From assembly GCA_900549475.1 (NCBI GenBank), contig UROF01000019.1:1-46747 (forward strand): a stretch of DNA of 46,747 nt, read 5' to 3'. Source of the DNA: an uncultured Eubacteriales bacterium (GTDB lineage: Bacteria > Bacillota > Clostridia > Oscillospirales > Oscillospiraceae). The translations under genes were made by a program, and so were the position numbers. The notes under the pieces are model-generated. The model saw only the letters and a program-made list of their open reading frames with translations, searched no databases and was not told the origin of the DNA. Shown piece after piece: positions 32,422-40,395 of the stretch; the first letter of the stretch is position 1; each line of letters opens with the position of its first letter.

Positions 32422-35037
32422 TTATGCCTGGTGCTTGATCAGGCCAAACGCCTTGGACAGTTCCATCACCAATACAGGGATCAACGTAAGTCCGAATCCC
32501 ATCAGATAGGTTTTTCCCGGCAGTACGGTAAGACCAAAGGGAATACGCAGCGGTGTAAACAGTACCAGAGCCACCAGAAGAAGGGATACCAGCGCCGCCC
32601 AATTCAGTTTATGGTTGGAGAAAGGCCCGATTTGAAACAGGGAATGTTCTGAGCGCATGTTGTAGGCCTGTACCACCTGAGAAACCGACAGCACCAGGAA
32701 AGCCATGGTCTGGCCACCAGCCAGGGTTCCCACAGCCTTTTCCCCTACCACAAAAGCAATCAGAGACAGCACCGCAAACATAATTCCCTGGAGGACCACA
32801 CGGAGGCCCAACCCATGGGCGAAAATTCCTTCCTCCCTGGACCGCGGCTTTTTCTCCATGACATCTGCTTCCACAGCCTCCATGCCCAAGGAAATGGCAG
32901 GCAGACTGTCCGTGACCAGATTGATCCACAGCAGCTGCATGGAGAGCAGAGGCGTCTTGTGCCAGAGCAGCATGGCCGTAAATACGGTGATCACTTCACC
33001 GATATTGGTACCCAACAGGAACCCTACCACCTTCCGAATGTTGGCGTAGATGCCCCTGCCCTCCCGGACAGCATCCACAATGGTGGAAAAATTATCATCC
33101 GTCAAGGTCATGTCTGCCGCGCCCTTGGCTACATCTGTGCCGGTGATACCCATGGCACAGCCAATATCCGCCGCCTTGAGAGCGGGCGCATCGTTGACGC
33201 CATCACCGGTCATAGACACTACCTGGCCCTTGCGCTGCCAGGCCTTCACAATACGGATCTTATTTTCCGGAGAGACCCGGGCATAGACGGAGATCCGCTC
33301 AACCTGGCTGTCAAGCTCCGCGTCTGTCATAGCATCCAGCTCCGCGCCTGTAATGGCCCTATCCCCCGGCTGCATGATGCCCAGATCCTTGGCGATGGCC
33401 GCAGCCGTCACCACGTGGTCTCCAGTGATCATCACCGGTTTGATTCCAGCCCGGCGGCACACATCTACCGCCTTTTTTGCCTCTGGCCGAGGCGGATCGA
33501 TCATACCTACCAGGCCCATCAGCGTCAGGCCGCACTCCAGTTCCTCCGAAGTGGGATGCTGGGGAACTGTATCAATTTCTTTCCAGGCAACGGCAAGCAC
33601 CCGCAGGGCGTCGGAGCTCATCTGTTCCACGGTGTCCCGGGCTTTCTCCAGATCTCCCGCCACGCAGCGGGGCACCATCATGTCAAAAGCCCCCTTGACG
33701 ATCACCACATATTTCCCATCGATCTGATTGATCGTCGTCATCAGCTTCCTGTCGGAGTCAAAGGGAAGTTCCGCTAAGCGGGGATAACGGCGGTTCAGGT
33801 CATCTTTGGGCATGCCGTTTCTGTGGGCGGCAAGGACTATCGCCGTCTCCGTGGGGTCGCCGATATGCTGCACCTCATCCCCCTGGAAAGTCACGGTACC
33901 ATCGCAGCAGAGGCTGGCATACTGCAGCAGGCGCCGCACGGGATCAGAATTCCGGGTGCTGATATCCTCCAGACCATTCTGGCCATCCACATAGGCCTTT
34001 ACCAGGGTCATACGATTTTGTGTCAATGTGCCGGTCTTGTCCGAGCAAATAACAGAGGCGCTTCCCAAGGTTTCCACCGCAGGGAGACGGCGGATCAGAG
34101 CGTTCTTTTTGACCATCCGTTGGACACCAATGGAGAGAACGATGGTAACGATGGCGGGCAGTCCCTCAGGAATGGCAGACACTGCCAGGGACACAGCGGT
34201 CATGAAGATCTCCAGAGCAGGGATGCCGTTGGCCAGGCCCACTACAAAAATAATGGCACAGGCTGCCAGCGCCAGAATCCCCAGGTACTTGCCCAGCTGG
34301 GCCAGCTTCTGCTGCAGAGGCGTCTGGCTGTCACTCTCACCGTCTAACAGGTTGGCGATTTTACCCATCTCTGTATCCATTCCGGTGGCGGTCACCACCG
34401 CCAGAGCGGTACCGTAAGTGACAGAGCACCCAGAGAACACCATATTGCTTCTGTCTCCCAGCGGAGCTTTTTCTTCCACCGCAGCTTCTGCATCCTTTTC
34501 CGAGGGGACAGATTCACCCGTCAGGGCAGACTCCTCACACTTCAGGCTGACACTTCTCAGCAGCCTTCCATCCGCCGGTATAAAGTCTCCGGCCTCCAGA
34601 CGGATAATATCGCCCGGCACCAGCTGTGATGCGTCGATCACAGACTCCTTCCCATCGCGGATAACTCTCGCATGAGGCGCTGAGAGATTTTTCAGCGCTT
34701 CCAATGCTTTTTCCGCTTTGCTCTCCTGCATGACGCCCATAATGGCATTGAGAACGACGATCAGCAATATCAAAAGAGGCTCAAAAAATTCCTTGGGCTC
34801 TCCCTCCACACAGGCAATAATAAAAGAAATCAACGCAGCACCAAGCAAGATCAGGATCATAACATCCTTGAACTGCGCCAGAAAGCGCTGAACATTTGTC
34901 TTTTTCTTCTTTTCCTTTAATTTATTTTCTCCCACGGATGCCAGTCTCTCCTGTACCTGCTCTGAGCGCAGGCCCCGGGAAGAATCCGAGTTCAGTGTTT
35001 GTACCGCTTCGGATGCGGGAAGTTGATGGTATGTCAA
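32422..35037 (-). CDS. Ca2+-type P-type ATPase (type II, SERCA/PMCA-like)
   Basis: 871 residues from TTG 35037, chosen because AAGGAGG lies 8 bases before it and inside the longer frame (to 35067). Motifs are TGES (about 173-176), SAIPEGLPAIVT (M4), CSDKTGTLT (phosphorylated Asp about 333), MTGDGVNDAPALK, TNIGEVITVF (M5 Asn/Glu) and LLWINLVTDSLPAISLGMEA (M6 Asn/Thr/Asp). These supply both Ca2+-site residue sets of SERCA-like pumps. In bacteria such pumps export Ca2+ and some relatives Mn2+. The divergent leader resembles a Mn2+ riboswitch, which makes Mn2+ worth considering. About ten membrane helices. Confidence 0.93.
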   Translation of the reverse strand: MTYHQLPASEAVQTLNSDSSRGLRSEQVQERLASVGENKLKEKKKKTNVQRFLAQFKDVMILILLGAALISFIIACVEGEPKEFFEPLLILLIVVLNAIMGVMQESKAEKALEALKNLSAPHARVIRDGKESVIDASQLVPGDIIRLEAGDFIPADGRLLRSVSLKCEESALTGESVPSEKDAEAAVEEKAPLGDRSNMVFSGCSVTYGTALAVVTATGMDTEMGKIANLLDGESDSQTPLQQKLAQLGKYLGILALAACAIIFVVGLANGIPALEIFMTAVSLAVSAIPEGLPAIVTIVLSIGVQRMVKKNALIRRLPAVETLGSASVICSDKTGTLTQNRMTLVKAYVDGQNGLEDISTRNSDPVRRLLQYASLCCDGTVTFQGDEVQHIGDPTETAIVLAAHRNGMPKDDLNRRYPRLAELPFDSDRKLMTTINQIDGKYVVIVKGAFDMMVPRCVAGDLEKARDTVEQMSSDALRVLAVAWKEIDTVPQHPTSEELECGLTLMGLVGMIDPPRPEAKKAVDVCRRAGIKPVMITGDHVVTAAAIAKDLGIMQPGDRAITGAELDAMTDAELDSQVERISVYARVSPENKIRIVKAWQRKGQVVSMTGDGVNDAPALKAADIGCAMGITGTDVAKGAADMTLTDDNFSTIVDAVREGRGIYANIRKVVGFLLGTNIGEVITVFTAMLLWHKTPLLSMQLLWINLVTDSLPAISLGMEAVEADVMEKKPRSREEGIFAHGLGLRVVLQGIMFAVLSLIAFVVGEKAVGTLAGGQTMAFLVLSVSQVVQAYNMRSEHSLFQIGPFSNHKLNWAALVSLLLVALVLFTPLRIPFGLTVLPGKTYLMGFGLTLIPVLVMELSKAFGLIKHQA

Positions 35038-35072
35038 GTTTATGTCCTCCTTATCACGTATGTACAACAGGT

Positions 35073-35100
35073 ATTGTATGATATCATGAGGACATTTTCA
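35073..35100 (-). promoter_or_regulatory. Possible promoter of the P-type ATPase gene
   Basis: Minus strand TGAAAA (35095-35100), 16 bases, TACAAT (35073-35078). The -35 box is a weak match. Confidence 0.4.
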
Positions 35101-35157
35101 CTGGGCAAAGTCCGGTCCCCGTTACACTTTTTCCCATCTGCTGTCTCACTGTTACAT

Positions 35158-35187
35158 TTTGGGACACACCGAACAGTTTGTCCCAAA
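35158..35187. promoter_or_regulatory. Inverted repeat, candidate regulator operator
   Basis: Perfect 9-base arms (TTTGGGACA at 35158-35166, TGTCCCAAA at 35179-35187) separated by 12 bases, midway between the divergent ATPase and TetR promoters. The TGTTACA-type sequence also recurs nearby (35120, 35150, and inverted at 35237-35243). Which protein binds is unknown; the TetR gene next door is the obvious candidate. Confidence 0.45.
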
Positions 35188-35205
35188 GCAGCAAAACGAA
35201 TCCGG

Positions 35206-35234
35206 TTGAGAAAAGACATTCCATGTGGTACACT
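35206..35234 (+). promoter_or_regulatory. Promoter of the riboswitch-TetR transcript
   Basis: TTGAGA (35206-35211), 17 bases, TACACT (35229-35234). The predicted start near 35241 falls exactly where the structured leader begins. Confidence 0.7.
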
Positions 35235-35240
35235 TATGTA

Positions 35241-35354
35241 ACAATAAGGGAGTAGTCGGCACAGCTGTGTGATGGTACCAACAGATCGGAGCTTTCCTGG
35301 TATTATCTTAAATGACGAGACTTATCTGCTTAGACAGGTGAGTCTTGTTTTTTT
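35241..35354 (+). ncRNA. yybP-ykoY-like (Mn2+) riboswitch with terminator platform
   Basis: The leader has the family's 5' element AAGGGAGTAG (35246-35255) and 3' element GACGAGACTTAT (35314-35325). P1 pairs ATAAG (35244-35248) with CTTAT (35321-35325). A 10-bp helix pairs 35271-35280 with 35298-35307 (two G-U). The 3' strand of P1 also forms the left arm of a 13-bp terminator stem (35316-35328 with 35335-35347, 6-base loop) followed by seven T. P1 and the terminator therefore exclude each other, consistent with an ON switch. yybP-ykoY RNAs bind Mn2+ and usually precede transporters or P-type ATPases; here the next gene is a TetR regulator. Confidence 0.65.
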
Positions 35355-35436
35355 ACCTGTCATAGCAGCCACAGGCAGATAAACGTAGCCCCTGCCAGCG
35401 TCCACGGGGCGTCTGTAGGGCGAAAGGAGACGGAAT

Positions 35437-36012
35437 ATGGCTGATTCCAACATTACCAAGCACGCATTGGCCGCCGCCCTGCAAGAGCTGATGGCTGAGC
35501 TTCCCTTTGAGAAAATCAACGTTGCCCAGATCTGCGAGCGGTGCAACATGAACCGAAAAAGCTTCTACTATCATTTCAAAGACAAATATGATCTTGTAAA
35601 CTGGATTTTTGATACAGAATTCATTGCTCTGATCAAAGATGAACGTCTGGAAGTCAGTTATGATAAGCATTGGGCATTTATCGAAAAAGCATGCCATTAC
35701 TTCTATCAAAATCACAACTTTTATCGGAAAGCACTTCAAATCAAAGGTCAAAATTCTTTCAGCGACCACTTCCGGGAGTATATCCGCCCCCTTTTGATCA
35801 ATCGTCTCACGTCTACACTGGGGGATATCCCTGTTGATGACTTTACGATCGGCTTTTTAAGCGACACCTCCATCTGTGCCATAGAGCGGTGGCTGCTGGC
35901 AAAGGATTGTATGTCCCCTGAGCAATTTGTAGGGAAGATCAAAAATCTCATTGAAAAAGGTGCCGTTTCCATCTGCCGGGAAATGGCCCAGGCAAACCGT
36001 GAGCCCATCTGA
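35437..36012 (+). CDS. TetR/AcrR-family regulator (DhaS-like architecture)
   Basis: 191 residues. The N-terminal TetR helix-turn-helix is at about 5-52 (ITKHALAAALQELMAELPFEKINVAQICERCNMNRKSFYYHFKDKYDLVNWIF). The C-terminal domain is all-helical and resembles the TetR_C group seen with DhaS. AAAGGAGA lies 6 bases before the ATG. It is transcribed behind the riboswitch-like leader and is divergent from the P-type ATPase, which it might control. The ligand is unknown. Confidence 0.85.
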   Translation: MADSNITKHALAAALQELMAELPFEKINVAQICERCNMNRKSFYYHFKDKYDLVNWIFDTEFIALIKDERLEVSYDKHWAFIEKACHYFYQNHNFYRKALQIKGQNSFSDHFREYIRPLLINRLTSTLGDIPVDDFTIGFLSDTSICAIERWLLAKDCMSPEQFVGKIKNLIEKGAVSICREMAQANREPI

Positions 36013-36060
36013 GCGTCTTTACTTCCCTCCTTTCTGTTTTCCATCCCATATATCATATTG

Positions 36061-36102
36061 CCGCAAGGGCGCGCCGCAGCAGATCGCGGCGCGCCCTTGC
36101 GG
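36061..36102. terminator. GC-rich hairpin between convergent genes
   Basis: Perfect 17-bp stem (36061-36077 with 36086-36102), 8-base loop, almost all G/C. It lies between the TetR gene and the convergent 343-residue gene. There is no clear U-tract on either side, so termination efficiency is uncertain. Confidence 0.6.
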
Positions 36103-36109
36103 CTGTATA

Positions 36110-37141
36110 TCAGATCGCTGGCACAGATATGTCTTTCGGGTAGGCTTTTTCAATGATGGACGGCAGCCCATCTTCAAACAAATTGCCATAAGCAGACGTT
36201 GGCTGATGGTCTGGCGTATACAGGTCTCCTTTGCTGTCAAGAAAAGCGCAGCAGGCATCGTCGGAAATGACCTCATCCATATTCTGTGTATCGTAATAGA
36301 GCTCCCATGGAATGGTCTGATAATTCTGGCCATTGCGCACCTTCATCACAGCCTGGTAAACAACCTGGCGTATACTGTCCAGACAGCCAGGTTCCGGTAC
36401 CAACACGGTAAAGATGGGATGTAGCTGCTGTGTCTTTTCAAATAGCTCCCCATTTACGATCTTTTCCACATTCCTTTGTGAATAGGGACAATATACAGCG
36501 TACGGCAGCGCGGCTCGGCGGAGCATGTCACAGGCATTTTCAGCGCCGCTGCGGTAATGGACAGCCATCATGAGGTGCCTGATCTGTGAGGCAGCATCCA
36601 GGAACTCCCCGGTCACACTCTCCGGCTCACAAAGCAGGAAAAAAGCGCTGTCGGGATGTTCTCGCACCAAGGGCAGCAGCGGAGCCGGGTCCTCATGGGT
36701 AACCAATATCCAGGAATAGATCCCCAGCCGCTCCCCATCTTTGATGGCAGCTTTATATTGTGCATAATGCTCCCCATACATGCTCTGGTCTATTTGGAGC
36801 AGCACTGTCCATGGAATATTAAATCCCAGCCGCTTTTCATTGAGCCGGATCTGCTGGGCGCCCCAGGTGCAGCTGTTGTATCCCAGGTTCATACCGAATG
36901 TTACCAGATGCTCCGTCTCAATGTGGCTGGCAGCGTCCTGCACCAGCGCATAGTAAGCACTGCCTTCATTTTTCAGCATGGTCTGTGCCGTCCCAAAAAA
37001 ACGATTCTGAAACCGTCCTTCAGAAAATTGCAGCGCCATATCGACCAAATTGCGGATGCTCCGTTTGGGATCTTCCTGTAATCCTTTCAACGTCTGCCGC
37101 ACGGTCGTTTCAATCAGGATGCGAGAAAGGCTGTTTTCCAT
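36110..37141 (-). CDS. Protein of unknown function resembling a radical-SAM/SPASM fold without cluster cysteines
   Basis: 343 residues, soluble, GGAAGGAG 7 bases before the ATG. After a helical N-terminus (about 1-75) comes an alternating strand/helix region (LVTFGMNLGYNSCTWG; WTVLLQID; GIYSWILVTHEDPAPLLPLV; SAFFLLCEPESV; HLMMAVHYRSG; LPYAVYCPYS; IFTVLVPEPG) that looks like a TIM-barrel. The C-terminal segment DDACCAFLDSKGDLYTPDHQ...GNLFEDGLPSI has the shape of a SPASM tail. No CxxxCxxC motif is present, so a catalytic 4Fe-4S cluster is unlikely. This is fold inference only. It is the first gene of the putative spore-surface region, on the opposite strand. Confidence 0.6.
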   Translation of the reverse strand: MENSLSRILIETTVRQTLKGLQEDPKRSIRNLVDMALQFSEGRFQNRFFGTAQTMLKNEGSAYYALVQDAASHIETEHLVTFGMNLGYNSCTWGAQQIRLNEKRLGFNIPWTVLLQIDQSMYGEHYAQYKAAIKDGERLGIYSWILVTHEDPAPLLPLVREHPDSAFFLLCEPESVTGEFLDAASQIRHLMMAVHYRSGAENACDMLRRAALPYAVYCPYSQRNVEKIVNGELFEKTQQLHPIFTVLVPEPGCLDSIRQVVYQAVMKVRNGQNYQTIPWELYYDTQNMDEVISDDACCAFLDSKGDLYTPDHQPTSAYGNLFEDGLPSIIEKAYPKDISVPAI

Positions 37142-37353
37142 AAGCGGTCTCCTTCCGAGATACCAGGATGCTCAAATCAGTGATGATACATGCTATAAGA
37201 GGAGGATAGCTTTCCCCACGCCGGAAAACAATACACAATCCTTCCCGCTTGTCCCAAAAGGTAACAGTAGCAAGGGCGTGTCGTAATTTTAAGGCGTGGA
37301 AAAAGTTTTACCGTTCAGTTTTATGAAAATCCACACACAACACACAGCCGCCG

Positions 37354-37362
37354 CATACGATA
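37354..37362 (+). promoter_or_regulatory. Sigma-K-like -10 element before the 95-residue protein gene
   Basis: CATACGATA matches the sigma-K -10 pattern CATAnnnTA. An A/C-rich stretch (ACACAC around 37332-37346) covers the expected -35 position. It lies about 30 bases before the ribosome site of the gene at 37405. Confidence 0.45.
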
Positions 37363-37404
37363 TATCTGAGCGAAAGCTTAATGCAATATAAGGAGCGGTC
37401 CATT

Positions 37405-37692
37405 ATGGGTATGCCAGTTATTACCCCCAGCACCACTACAAGAGCACAGGCTGTGACGGATATCATCGAATCCGTCGCTTTACAGGAAACTGCACTGTCT
37501 CACATTCTTAACGCGGAAGGTAAGAAGATCCAGAATATGGTAGCTCTGCCGGATGTTACCCCGGAAGTACTGCTGGCCACCAACAAGTCAGTGGAATCCA
37601 TGGTAAATGCTGTGTCCAGGCTGGAGATGATCCTGCAGTCCAAGCTTTCCACCTTTGGAAGCTGCCTGTGCGACGACGCCCCGCAGCCGTAA
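37405..37692 (+). CDS. Small protein sharing the C-terminal domain of the anchor-A protein (95 residues)
   Basis: Starts MGMPVITPSTTTRAQAV at ATG 37405 with AAGGAG 9 bases upstream. Nearly the whole protein is one helical domain (ESVALQETALSHILNAEGKK; TPEVLLATNKSVESMVNAVSRLEMILQ). It aligns without gaps over about 72 residues with the C-terminus of the next protein, at roughly 60% identity by my count. There is no signal peptide or membrane segment. The C-terminal tip has two Cys (CLC). I recall similar LNAEGEK-type domains on spore-surface proteins of Clostridia but cannot name a family. A structural or assembly role is inferred. Confidence 0.75.
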   Translation: MGMPVITPSTTTRAQAVTDIIESVALQETALSHILNAEGKKIQNMVALPDVTPEVLLATNKSVESMVNAVSRLEMILQSKLSTFGSCLCDDAPQP

Positions 37693-37769
37693 GCAAATAC
37701 GCTCAGGAACCGTCAGACGGGATCTCCGAAGGAGGTCCCGTCTTTTTCGGAACCTCCGGCTGGCTACAG

Positions 37770-37778
37770 CATATAGTA
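37770..37778 (+). promoter_or_regulatory. Sigma-K-like -10 element before the anchor-A protein gene
   Basis: CATATAGTA matches CATAnnnTA, with AACC (37751-37754) at about the right -35 distance. It is about 30 bases before the GGAGG site of the gene at 37822, the same layout as for the preceding gene. Confidence 0.45.
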
Positions 37779-37821
37779 AACTGTGCGGAGAATATCCATT
37801 CTCGCACGAGGAGGATTGAAC

Positions 37822-39003
37822 ATGGCAGTCAATTTTGGCCTTGCCAATCAGTATAATGTATTCGTATTCGGCAATATGAATATGAGCAATACGGATGCAG
37901 AAGGGCGGGTCGCTGTTGGCGGCAACGCTGTGTTGAGCAATTACGGTGTCGGCGCTGGGATCACTCCCCTTCCGCCTGCCAATACCGATGCATCCTTTGT
38001 GGTGAACGGCGACATCAACGTCACCGCAGGCTCCAACGCAAGCGGAAATACCGTCATCAGTCCGGACAGCACAGTGCTCAATTATACAATGGGGAATCCA
38101 AACGGTGCCCTGATCACAGGCTCTCCCATTGATTTTGTGGAGGCAGAGCGGTACCTGAAATGCGCATCCGCATTTTGGAGTGCACTTGCGGAAAACGGAA
38201 CCGGTGAAGTATTATTCAATCAACTCAATTTGACCGGTACGGATCCCGATCTGAATATTTTCCGTTTTGACAGCGCCAATATTTATGGTACAGGTCTGTC
38301 TCTCAGTCAATTGAACGGCATCAATATTCTCGCTCCCATTGATTCCACTATTTTGATCAATGTGACCGGTGCGAATATTCAATACGGCAGCTACCAGATC
38401 TTCCGGAACGGAACTGGAGCCACCAGAGAGAATGCGAAAAAAATCCTGTGGAACTACCCGGATGCGCTGACCTGGTCCAACAGCACCACCGCCATCTACG
38501 GTTCTGTTCTGGCCCCGTATGCCGCCGCCAACACCACGTACAGCCAGATAAACGGTAATATTATATTTGACTCCTTTACCGGCAATTCAGAAAGCCACAA
38601 TGAGCTGTTTACCGGTACGCTGCCGGAACCAACAGCCTGCCTTTTGACCACCAGCAGCACCAGCAGTACCACCAGTACGACCAGCACTACCAGCACAACA
38701 ACGACAACATCTACAACGTCTACTACCACCACAACTACGGTGGCGCCCGATTTTCGAAGTCAAGCCGTTTCAGATCTGTTTGAATCTATCGCACTGCAGC
38801 AGACAGCACTGGCGCATATTCTGAATGCAGAGGGAGAAAAGCTGCAAAAGATCTTTTCTTTCCCCGAAGTTTCTCCTGAAACGATCCTGCAGACCAACCA
38901 ATCTGTAGAATCCATGGTGAACTCCATTGCCAGTCTGGAGAGCATTTTGAAACAGAAGCTGGACTTGTTTGACGACTGTATTGGCGACAGCGCATCAGAA
39001 TAA
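37822..39003 (+). CDS. Choice-of-anchor-A-like protein with Ser/Thr tract and LNAEGEK-type C-terminal domain
   Basis: 393 residues; GGAGG lies 7 bases before the ATG. Residues 1 to about 270 resemble the choice-of-anchor-A domain of surface proteins (NQYNVFVFGNMNMSNTDAEGRVAVGGNAVLSNYGVG; VNGDINV; AIYGSVLAPYAA; SQINGNIIFDSFTG; ESHNELFTG). Residues 276-306 are an unbroken run of 31 Ser/Thr (38647-38739). The last 75 or so residues are the domain shared with the 95-residue protein. There is no signal peptide, membrane helix or LPXTG. That fits assembly from inside a cell, for example on a forespore by the mother cell, rather than Sec export. The Ser/Thr run is a plausible O-glycosylation target of the next gene's product. 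Confidence 0.75.
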   Translation: MAVNFGLANQYNVFVFGNMNMSNTDAEGRVAVGGNAVLSNYGVGAGITPLPPANTDASFVVNGDINVTAGSNASGNTVISPDSTVLNYTMGNPNGALITGSPIDFVEAERYLKCASAFWSALAENGTGEVLFNQLNLTGTDPDLNIFRFDSANIYGTGLSLSQLNGINILAPIDSTILINVTGANIQYGSYQIFRNGTGATRENAKKILWNYPDALTWSNSTTAIYGSVLAPYAAANTTYSQINGNIIFDSFTGNSESHNELFTGTLPEPTACLLTTSSTSSTTSTTSTTSTTTTTSTTSTTTTTTVAPDFRSQAVSDLFESIALQQTALAHILNAEGEKLQKIFSFPEVSPETILQTNQSVESMVNSIASLESILKQKLDLFDDCIGDSASE

Positions 39004-39010
39004 GGCAAAA

Positions 39011-39042
39011 TTTTGGCGCAGCAGATTTCTGCTGCGCCAAAA
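39011..39042. repeat. Inverted repeat between anchor-A and glycosyltransferase genes
   Basis: 15-bp perfect arms (39011-39025 and 39028-39042). The plus-strand RNA hairpin is followed by A rather than U residues, so it is not a standard terminator, and the two genes may be co-transcribed. It could be an RNA-processing or stability hairpin. Confidence 0.6.
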
Positions 39043-39072
39043 ACTGCAAGAAAGGAAGTGCTCCTACTCCAC

Positions 39073-40356
39073 ATGAAGGTTGCCATTTTAACCATGTTTT
39101 CCGGCCTGTCCTCCACCTACTCCCTGGTGAATGTAGTAGCGGACCAAATTGGAATGCTGCTGCGGGCCAACATTTCAGTTAAGGTTCTGGTGAGTGAAAC
39201 CTGCCCTGATGGGGAGCGAACAGGGGTCTTTTCTGATCCGCGCATCGAATGGGTCAAGATCACCAACACCTGTAACGGGAAAAATATAATCTGGCATGAT
39301 TACTCCAGCCCTTCCGGACAGGTCCATGACTCCTTTTTCCAGGAGGCTGATCTGATCGCATCGGATTTTGTGCGGCATCTGAAAGATGTGGATGTGTGTA
39401 TCCTGCATGATATTCTGTATCAAGGCTGGCACTTGATCCACAATATCGCCATTCGAACCGCCCAGAAACAACTGCCCCATATCCGCTTTCTGGCCTTTAC
39501 CCACTCTCTCCCCTGCAACCGCCCCAAAGATCCGGAGTACCCGTTTTCCGCGCGATTTACCGACATGCCCCGGACCAAGTTCGTATATCCCACCTATTCC
39601 GGGATTCCCGCCTTGGCCAGACAATACAACGTTCCTGAGGGAAAATGCGCGGTAGTGTACAACACCCTTCCCCTGCTCTCCTCCATGAGTTCTGACGTGC
39701 AGCGGATCGCGGAGCATATGGATCTCATGGGGGCAGAGATCCTGGCAGTCTATCCCGCCAGACTGACGACAGGAAAGCAATTTGAAAAAGTCGCGGCATT
39801 GGTGGGCGCCATCAAGTCTCAGACAGAAAAAAGCTGCAAAGTGATATTCTGTGACTTCCCCAGTTCAGACATCCCAAGCAATGTTTATAAGACAATGATA
39901 CGGATGGAGGGAAAAAAATACGGCCTGAAGGAAAACGACTTGCTGTTTACCTCTGACATTGGTTATACCGAAGGCTTTCCGCGGCAAAGCGTCTTTGAGC
40001 TTTTCACGCTCTCCAATCTTTTTATTTGTCCCTCCTACTCTGAATCCTTTGGCCTGACGGTTCTGGAAGCTGGCAGCAGAGGGAATTTTTTGGTTTTAAA
40101 CGAAGCGGTACCCGCACTAAAGGAATTGGGAGAGACACTGGGCGCCTATTTCATGCGATGGAACGCCAGGAACTTCGGATATGACACGCAAGAAAAATAT
40201 GTCCCATCAGAAAAAGCTTATTATGAAGAACACGCAGCTCGGATCGCCACCTTAATGCGTGAGGATCCCAGTCTGCACGCCAAGACTACCATACGAAACC
40301 GCTATCATCCTGACTGGATCTGTCAAAACCAATTGATCCCCTTGCTGGAGCCCTGA
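39073..40356 (+). CDS. GT4-type (GT-B fold) glycosyltransferase
   Basis: 427 residues from ATG 39073 (start MKVAILTMFSGLSSTYSLVNVV). AAAGGAAG lies rather far upstream, so an in-frame GTG at 39058 is an alternative. The C-terminal donor-binding half has LFICPSYSESFGLTVLEAGSRG with the E-x7-E motif of GT-B retaining enzymes. The N-terminal half includes VCILHDILYQGWHLIHNIAI and FLAFTHSLPCNR. There is no signal or membrane segment, so it acts in the cytoplasm. By position it may glycosylate the Ser/Thr tract of the neighbouring protein, as glycosyltransferases do beside exosporium glycoproteins; this is inference. Confidence 0.8.
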   Translation: MKVAILTMFSGLSSTYSLVNVVADQIGMLLRANISVKVLVSETCPDGERTGVFSDPRIEWVKITNTCNGKNIIWHDYSSPSGQVHDSFFQEADLIASDFVRHLKDVDVCILHDILYQGWHLIHNIAIRTAQKQLPHIRFLAFTHSLPCNRPKDPEYPFSARFTDMPRTKFVYPTYSGIPALARQYNVPEGKCAVVYNTLPLLSSMSSDVQRIAEHMDLMGAEILAVYPARLTTGKQFEKVAALVGAIKSQTEKSCKVIFCDFPSSDIPSNVYKTMIRMEGKKYGLKENDLLFTSDIGYTEGFPRQSVFELFTLSNLFICPSYSESFGLTVLEAGSRGNFLVLNEAVPALKELGETLGAYFMRWNARNFGYDTQEKYVPSEKAYYEEHAARIATLMREDPSLHAKTTIRNRYHPDWICQNQLIPLLEP

Positions 40357-40395
40357 CCGGGATTGCAGCCGTGCGCGTTTGCCCTTTATCCGCTC

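Noticed and set aside
38647..38739. Triplet repeats as a CRISPR array or non-coding satellite
   Set aside because: They are in frame inside a good gene and encode only Ser/Thr. No CRISPR array is visible anywhere in the window.
39011..39042. Inverted repeat as a transcription terminator
   Set aside because: No U-tract follows on either strand in the right place; recorded as an inverted repeat only.
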